From Prosopocoilus inquinatus (Eukaryota; Arthropoda; Insecta; Coleoptera; Lucanidae): a stretch of DNA of 64,000 nucleotides. This document shows positions 57,126 to 64,000 of the stretch, piece after piece. How positions within the stretch are numbered: the stretch's first letter is position 1; every line of letters starts with the position of its first letter. The stretch lies in contig CM069870.1 of the NCBI GenBank assembly GCA_036172665.1, positions 61,380,212-61,444,211 on the forward strand, written 5' to 3'. Under the pieces are notes generated by a model, which worked only from the letters and a program-made list of their open reading frames with translations, ran no database searches and was not told the origin of the DNA. The translations under genes were made by a program, and so were the position numbers.

Positions 57126-58403
57126 TTATTATAACGAGTGTTCAATAAAAAAAAAACGGTCAAGTAGGCTGTAGCAGGCTTTTGTTGTCGGGAACGCATG
57201 TCGTGATTAATATCATTTGAAATTCAACTTTGACAAGTTGACCAACAAAACTCGAAAGCTGCTCCTGCAAATTCTCTTCGAATATTTATACTTAATATAA
57301 ATATTCCGTAATAAGAGTTTCTTTTTGAAATGTCTTCTTTGAGTTAAAGTGAGGTTAGAAATGCAAGTGACGCTTCACGCTAATCGTATGAAGAACCCTA
57401 CGCTAGACGCTCAGAATAAATTCATGGCTATCTACCCGTTTTTTTAACTGAACACTCGTTACGTTGTAAACATTACAAGAGCTTCCTTAATAGGTACTAA
57501 TATGTGCAGTTTTTAAATGACTCGAAAATGTATCATCTCCACGTAATTTTTGTCGATCTGCAGCGTTACAAGATTCTTGCTGTGTAGTAATAACATACAT
57601 AACGTGTTTAATGTTTTAAATTTAAGTACTAGATCGGTTTAAAATTGATTGCCAAATTTCCAGCCAGCAGCTTAGTCGTGATGGAAGTGAGGGTCGATTA
57701 AACGCGAAAAGTTGAGCGCCACTTAATCTCAACCCGAGATGAGAAAATTGTCTCACTTTTTACAACTGATCTATTGTCACAAACATTAAGAAAACTTACC
57801 TGCTACTAAACAGGGTGATTCAAAACAACGCGATTTGAAATCGTAACACAATTCGTTCCGTTTTTTTTCACTTCTTCTGAAATAGGCAATTAAAGTTTTA
57901 TACTGTGTCGCCAAAATTAATTTGTTACTGATTTAATGTTGATAAAATTCGCTACGTTCACAGTAAATTGCTAATGTTTGTATAACGGAATAATTTCAGC
58001 AAAATAAATTGCTCTTGTCAGATTATACAATAAAAATACTGAGTAAGACAGTGACGGTGTTGTTTGAAGAAGCGCAGATTATAATTCTGAAAAGGTTTAA
58101 AATGAACTAGCGTCCTTTCAGAAGCTCTAATCCTTTAATTATTATCTGAAGCGCACGTTTGTTGTTCTAACAGAAATTTGTTGTTGAAGTTGAAAGCTTA
58201 TAGAAAGGTGCCAGAAATCAGGAGAAGAAAATTGCTATAACAATTTACCATTCTAAGGAAGATCTTGGATATAACTCTTGTTACTCTGCTTGAATTTAAA
58301 AGATATAAATACGTAACCGAAAGATGAAAAAATGCGTAGTAGTAATAACTTGAAAGTTGCCAAACAGCTCATAACATGATGAAGGAGAGACCTATTATAA
58401 TGC
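57126..58403. other. Non-coding, nothing recognised
   Basis: One isolated terminus-like word (CAGGGTGATTCAAAAC, 57809). No gene. Confidence 0.4.
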
Positions 58404-58405
58404 TA

Positions 58406-59736
58406 AGGCTCAATTCTCACACGGCAGCGCGTCGCGTCGCGTAATTTTGTTACCTCTAAGACCACGAACGAGGTTTCCAACGCGGTATACACGCCGTGGA
58501 TTGCACGTCTGAATGGAAACCCTGCTTACAAACGTCATGTTCCGTTCGTCTAGATTCACTCGTTTATAAGCATGATTTGGATTTTCATTCGTGCAATCCG
58601 CCGCGTTTTACCGTAGCTGTTCAAAAAACAGGGAGCGGAGCAGCTAAGAAAAGGACTGCAGCTTGCATTGAAGATGTTCGGGATCGAATGGAACACTCCC
58701 AAGAAATCTATTGCGAAACTTTCACAAGAAGTTCAGCTATCAGTGGGAACATGTCACACTATTCTTAAAAAAGACTTTAAGCTTTATCCATATAAGATTC
58801 AAGCAGTCCACGAACTCAAGCCAATATATTTTCACAGAAGAACAGAATATTGTCAGTGGTTTCTTGATAACTTAAACAACGACGACATTCTTGACAACTG
58901 TTTCTTTTCCAATGAGGCCTGGTTTCATCTCAGGGTATTTAAATAAACAGAATATGAGAATATGGTCAGCAGAAAATCCCCATGAATTTGTGGAAACTCC
59001 ATTACATCCATTGAAAATTGGTGTTTGGCTAGCAGTGTTAAGAAGGCGTATCATCTGACCAATTTTTTTTAACGACTCAGTAACTGCTGAAAGATAACGA
59101 AATGAGTTATTAGAACCTTTCATTAATCAACTACATGATGATGAACTTACAGAAGGGTTTTTTCAGCAAGACAATGCTACTGCCCACACAGCTTATCAAA
59201 CAATGACTTTCTTGCAGCAGTTTCTCGATAATCGGATTGTGAATTTTCCTGCAGGATCTCCGGATCTCACAATTATGGACTACTTCATTTATCAGCATAT
59301 GAAAAACACAGTTTTTAGAACTTCGCGTCACACAATCGAAGAACTTCGTGCCGGCATTACAGATGTGTGTGCTAACATAACCCCTGAACACTTAGCAAGC
59401 GGGTTTGAAAACATGAAACGCAGAGTACGCTTATGTATTCAAGCTGAAGGAAAGCACTTTGAGCATCTACTTTAAACTTTAATGTTGTGTTTTTATTTGA
59501 TGTTATGATCAGTACTGATAGTTAATGACAACTGTTTTCTCTAGAATTATGTCGTCAACTTCATAAAATAATCACAGCTTACTTTAATGAGGAATTCAAT
59601 TGAAGGCACGGTATATGGTGCGGAAATCCCGCTCGTGGTGTTTGTCTCTTATTTTATGTCAAGAAATTGCACCTAAGAACATGGGAACCAAAATGACGCA
59701 ATGCGACATGTGACGCTGTTGTGTGAGAACTGAGCC
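58406..59736 (+). mobile_element. Tc1/mariner-type transposon with decayed transposase
   Basis: The TA-flanked termini are AGGCTCAATTCTCACACGGC on the left and the complement of AGGCTCAGTTCTCACACAAC on the right. The plus strand carries an HTH region (TPKKSIAKLSQEVQLSVGTC) from about 58690. DDE-like blocks follow: FFSNEAWFHL, then after stops RIWSAENPH, KIGVWLAVLRRR, FFQQDNATAHT and FPAGSPDLTIMDYF, ending EGKHFEHLL at 59475. The first catalytic Asp is Asn (SNEAW) and there are several stops or shifts. It is the probable source family of the MITE at 25741-25902. Confidence 0.85.
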
Positions 59737-59738
59737 TA

Positions 59739-59861
59739 AGGCCCGGCATTATAAAGGCAAGTTAGCTTTAACTATTAAGCTATTACTCCCACGGTAGCAA
59801 TTGTTGTTGCGGCAACAAACAGGGAGTTAGTTAACTTTCTTTTATAATACCCGGGCCTAAT
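59739..59861. mobile_element. Hairpin MITE with GGCCCGG termini
   Basis: Left AGGCCCGGCATTATAAA and right TTTATAATACCCGGGCCTA are inverted, continuing through AGTTARCTTT. It abuts the transposon at 58406-59736 directly. Confidence 0.7.
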
Positions 59862-60149
59862 TAGTGTTTTTCTGAACAATAAAAACTTGAGCAGACACTT
59901 TTCCATCCCAGAAGGGTATACCGTGTCTAAACCGGCTACGAACCTATGCAAAATAAGTATATTGAAGTTATTAGTTATGTAACATTGAACTTTGTTTCCA
60001 AAACAGTTAAGAAACACTTTAATTTAGAAACCATTCCCAAAAAGCATGTGTGATCAACTGAACTAAGATGATGTCAGTCTTGTCAGTATTGAGGAGCAAA
60101 TTATTACTGTCAGCCCAAAACATTGTTTTCTTTAAAAGTGGTTTGTAAA

Positions 60150-62907
60150 CAGTGGCGTAGCAATAGGTGTTGCAAGGCAACTCGGCGCCAAGACGCCATG
60201 GGCGCTAGATCAAGAAATTTAAATTTTCGTTGAAAACATAACCATATTTCCCATAACTGACTTTTCTTATCGATCTTATATCTAATTTCGTGGCCTGCTG
60301 CTGAATTACAACTACTAACCCACTCGCCAGTGGTTCTAAAATTTGAATTTCAATTAAACGCAAAAACTATATCAAAAATTTCAATAAGCGTATCACGTTT
60401 TGCGAAATTTAAGAAACCGGAGGGTTATATGTACAACTTGGCAATAGCTGAACCGTCGTGTGATATCAGCATCATTGACAAGTGTCTTTTGATATTTCAA
60501 ATTCTAATTAGAGCGCTCAATAGTTATTATTAATTTATCTAAAATAATTTTCGGTGTTTCAACCTTCGGTTTCGGTGTTTCAACCTTCATCAGGCTGCAA
60601 ACGTCGAAAAAATAAATAATATTGAATTACAGATGTTGGAAGAGAAAAATTAATTAAACACTAAAGTCAATTTACAATGGTTGGGAAAATTCAATAATTA
60701 TTCAATATTATTTACTTTTTCGACGTTAGCAACCTGATGAAGGTTCAAACACCGAAACCGGTTGCTAGAATAAATTCTAATATTAAATTATGAAGTACTT
60801 TAATCACCCAATCAAAATTTTATCTAATTATGGACCATAATCAATAAAATACATTCGGTTTCAGTATTGAAAATGTGAAAGCATCATTGACAGGGGTCAT
60901 TTAATACCTAATTTAAATACCAAACTTGTATAAAAGCACATGAAATGTCAAATTGTTCAAGTTTTAGTAGCCCAACGCCCAGCGCAGGCTATTGGGTGCT
61001 TTCTTATCTTAAAATTTTGTCGGCCCTTATTTCAAACAAAAGTTTCATTATTTCATATAAGGTATATTCTAAAATTAGTTTTCTGTATACAGAGTGTTCC
61101 GTTTAGTCTGGACGTCATATCACTTCATTATTTTAAATGGAAGACCCTATATGTTTTTACATTTTTGGATTCCGGGCTCAATTAATGTGACTTTATGAAC
61201 CCCACATAGGGCCTAATGTAAACCGTTCACGCGTTACTCAACTTTTTAAAACATATCATTGTTGCAGTACTGTAAACAAATGTAAGTATCTTTCAAACAA
61301 GTGACGCTAGGGACTTGTGTTTTTTTGCAAAAGACTCGTCTTGAAATGCTTTTTCACCTACACCATTAAGAAAAATGTAAAGTAACAAGGTCTTACAAAC
61401 AATTTAAAGGATATTTATTATTTTTTAAGTGTATATTTATTGTATGATACTAAAGTACATCGAACATATCAAGAGAAATTTTACAATTTTTTGGCGATAT
61501 AAACCTGTGTTTTTTTGAAATCGGAAGTATTATTTTTCAAACAGGTAACAGGTAAACATTAGAAATATCAGTCACGTTGACATTAAACGTCACAATAACA
61601 CGAACAAATTAAACTATCTGACAGAAATGTACAGTTCATTTAGCAGGTCATGATAAAAATTGACCCTGAGAAACATCAAAATTAATATTTTATCTTTCAG
61701 TTTGTCGACGGTTTCAATCTTTTCAAGATTCAAGTTCAAGATTCGCTGTCCTCTGCGTTCTTTTAATTTTTCATTGTAATTATTCAGCATTTTCATTGTT
61801 TTCCGTTCTTATTGATCTGATAAGATTCATTGCTTATGTTCGTAAGCTTGCGATGTTTGTAAACGGAAATTTTAATTTCCATTAAAATTCGTTTGTTTAT
61901 TCTTGAATATTCGAACTGTGGTTACATTATTTTTACGTTGCTTCTTTTCTTGTGTAGGAAAGTAGACTTTTGTTGTGTATTCCTTTAATATTTTTTGAAT
62001 TTTTTCTTTTTGTTCTGTTATTTTTCTTGTTAGCTTACGCTTCTTTGATACCATTTTGTATTTTTTTGTGTACCATTATAATTGCATTAAATTTTATAAG
62101 AAAATCTCAAATATAAAGAGGAGGATACGTTAGTGCTGAATTAAATAAATTAATACAAGGAAGCAAACACTAAGAGGAAGACAGGAAAATTCTGCGTTTA
62201 CAAAGAATTCTTGCCGCGAAACCGAGAGAGGCCCGGGTTCATATCCCGTAAGTGACAGAATTTTTCTGTCTTTCTGTTATTGTTTCCTACTTCGTATAAC
62301 CTAATCATGATGGGTGGGAAAATATGGAACGTACTTTCTCAAAATAGTTCATCTATGCGTTGTTATATCGGGTGTTCAATATAACTAAATAATAACAGAA
62401 AAATATTTTTCAATTAGTAGGCCATGTTCGTAATGAAACATTATCTCTGTATCCACTGCAAATTTTGTGAAAGTCTTAGTAATGGCAAAAAGTACCAACC
62501 TTTTGATTTCGCTGGGACTAATCATTTTGTAGCAGAAAAGTGTGAGACCTATTGTGGGACATACTGTATATTACTGCATTAACGTTCATAGGTTACAAAT
62601 TTTAGCTAGGTTTGCGCTAATATGCGAATTTAAAAATTATTTTAGTTTCATTTTCCTTTCACAATCCTTCTTTGATATCGCAGAACTTAACGTAACATAA
62701 CATGAGAAGTATTTTGTTATTGTGGTTATGAACCGATTAATGCATCGTAATTTAATTTTCACCTTCTGTTGTAAATGGTATTGGTATTATCTATACAAAT
62801 TTTCATAAAAATCTGTACACCTATGTAGCTATAGTAGCCATGTTCAGTAGCTCGCTCCCATTAGATCGTTCCACTGTGCGCCGGCCTGACTTCTAGTTAC
62901 GCCACTG
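60150..62907. mobile_element. 2.76-kb hAT-type element, no transposase seen
   Basis: Termini CAGTGGCGTAG and TTACGCCACTG with the exact 8-bp duplication TTTGTAAA (60142-60149, 62908-62915). The interior has no recognisable gene. It contains the hairpin at 60562-60771 and a smaller inverted repeat near 62170-62280. Confidence 0.85.
60562..60771. repeat. Inverted repeat with CCTGATGAAGGTT...ACCGAAA ends
   Basis: Left arm and right arm pair through CGACGTT(T)GC and ATTCAATATTATTTA. CTGATGAAGG...CGAAAC-type tails often accompany Penelope-like elements in arthropods; tentative. Confidence 0.65.
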
Positions 62908-62915
62908 TTTGTAAA

Positions 62916-63931
62916 AGCGTTCTATCAGACGCAGTTATGAAAGTATCTTTGGTGGTACATTATGAAATGAACGGAGTCGATAATTGTGTGGCGTCTGCAT
63001 AGTAATGGCTTCTATACATACATTAAAAAGTTTTTATTTTGAATCAGCTCTGTATAATAAATACGTATAGAAATATGAGGAACACCTAACATGACTTCCA
63101 TAACATATACCCCGTACCTAACCCTAACCTGCATCCATTATCCCTTGCGACTTGCTGGATAAAAAATATTTTGTCAATTTAAAGAATCATTTTTAAGACC
63201 CTAACACCTAACAAGTCAACGAGGTTAGGAGTTCAGGGTAGTTGAACTTTTAAGAAAGAAAATTTGTACATATTAAAACGGTCTGTTGTTTTAAGTATAC
63301 CTGCATAACGCGAGTTTTTGTAATGTGATGTAAATATTCCAATCAATATTAAAAAGAACCAGGCATAGCATGATATGCCAGCGTCGTGCTTTCGCTCTTT
63401 TAAAGCGCTACCCCCGCTCCAGATTGTATCGGGGAAACGAGATTTCATTTACAGAGAGACGAGCTGCAAATAAATACTTAATAAATGCTTCCGTCGCAGT
63501 TCTTACTTATAGCATGGTGGGTGTACATTTCCCCGCTATTGGGCATCTCTGGGATATGCAAACAACGTGAATAAAACAAATGACAGTTACGAAATGTCAT
63601 GAATTACGCATTAAATATTTAAAAAATGCTATGAAAGCTTTGATATAATCGTTTGGTATTATTTAAAATGTGAAAGAGAATATTTTGATTTATTGATATT
63701 ATGCTTTATTTTAAAACCAATATGTTAGTTAATATTCCTTGATTGAAACTCCTCTTGTTTCATCGTCGGTAGCTTGCAATGCACTGATGAGTTTTTTTTT
63801 TCTTAGGAACATTTATATTATATGTTCAGAGTTAAAAAAAAAACTCACTGTATACATAGTTTTAAATGCACGACTTGCTCTAGTGAAATGCGTAAAGGAA
63901 ACACGGGCAAACAAAAAAATAAATAAATAAA
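62916..63931. other. Non-coding, nothing recognised
   Basis: No supported gene. Sequence between the hAT element and the next aminopeptidase gene. Confidence 0.4.
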
Positions 63932-64000
63932 ATGCTAATATATTTATTTCCAATAAATTATAACTGTGTATAAGCAGAGTGTTTGTAAATCATAATCAGT
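63932..64000 (-). other. 3' untranslated end of a fifth M17 gene (gene E)
   Basis: About 70 bp match 53611-53682 downstream of gene D, including TATTTATTTCCAATAAAT and AAGCAGAGTGTTTRTAAATC. A minus-strand AATAAA is at 63948-63943. In gene D the stop codon lies about 20 bp beyond the matched segment, so a further gene should start its coding end just right of the window. Confidence 0.75.

Noticed and set aside
58496..58768. 90-codon frame at the start of the 58406-59736 transposon
   Set aside because: Only its second half overlaps transposase homology, and that lies in a different frame. Not an independent gene.
62210..62260. tRNA-like T-arm (CCCGGGTTCATATCCCG)
   Set aside because: The B box is imperfect and no A box or cloverleaf can be placed upstream. 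It lies in a small inverted repeat within the hAT element.
1..64000. CRISPR arrays, rRNA, operons, bacterial promoters
   Set aside because: No spaced short direct repeats, no rRNA homology, and gene structure is plainly eukaryotic with spliceosomal introns.

Overview
The window is AT-rich animal DNA with short GT-AG introns, TATA-type promoters and dense, layered transposons (hAT, Tc1/mariner, copia, R1-like and RTE/jockey-like retroelements). Protein content and transposon types point to an insect, most likely a beetle; the order is inferred from general resemblance. No bacterial features, rRNA, CRISPR array or convincing intact tRNA gene was seen.

The backbone is a tandem array, all on the minus strand, of M17 (leucyl aminopeptidase family, C. 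elegans W07G4.4-like) genes. Genes B (39354-41248), C (48180-50179) and D (53703-55837) are complete six-exon genes of 513, 514 and 510 codons with the same exon boundaries and intact metal and catalytic residues. Gene A has exons 1-2 at 33136-33601 and exon 3 at 6165-6845, so its second intron would be about 26.3 kb where the paralogues have 53-60 bp; its last three exons are not in the window. The last ~70 bases (63932-64000) match the 3' end of gene D, so a fifth gene should begin just past the right edge.

The core promoters are readable. A, C and D have a TATA box and a CAGT initiator; B has lost both. B, C and D, but not A, have an AGATAA site 25-35 bp upstream of the TATA position, and each also has a distal inverted pair of GATA sites (42621-42660, 52868-52900, 56530-56556). 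This suggests shared GATA-factor control, possibly in the gut, of the younger copies.

The giant intron of gene A (6.8-33.1 kb) holds a single-exon trypsin-like gene (26470-27584, minus). Its reading frame is broken exactly at the catalytic serine codon and its C-terminus carries six 14-residue Thr-rich repeats. The rest is transposon debris: a copia remnant inside a hAT element (14822-16754), an RT pseudogene (16780-18100), a Tc1/mariner element with 120-bp inverted repeats (19435-21753), hairpin MITEs and another RT fragment (29560-30060).

Left of gene A exon 3 lie a 5'-truncated R1-like retrotransposon with a 14-bp target duplication (3104-4511) and several MITEs. Between A and B is a 3.46-kb hAT element (34151-37611) with AGTAC subterminal repeats that contains a mariner and three hairpin elements. 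Right of gene D are a tandem duplication, a tRNA-derived SINE-like head, a Tc1/mariner-type element (58406-59736) and a 2.76-kb hAT element (60150-62907).
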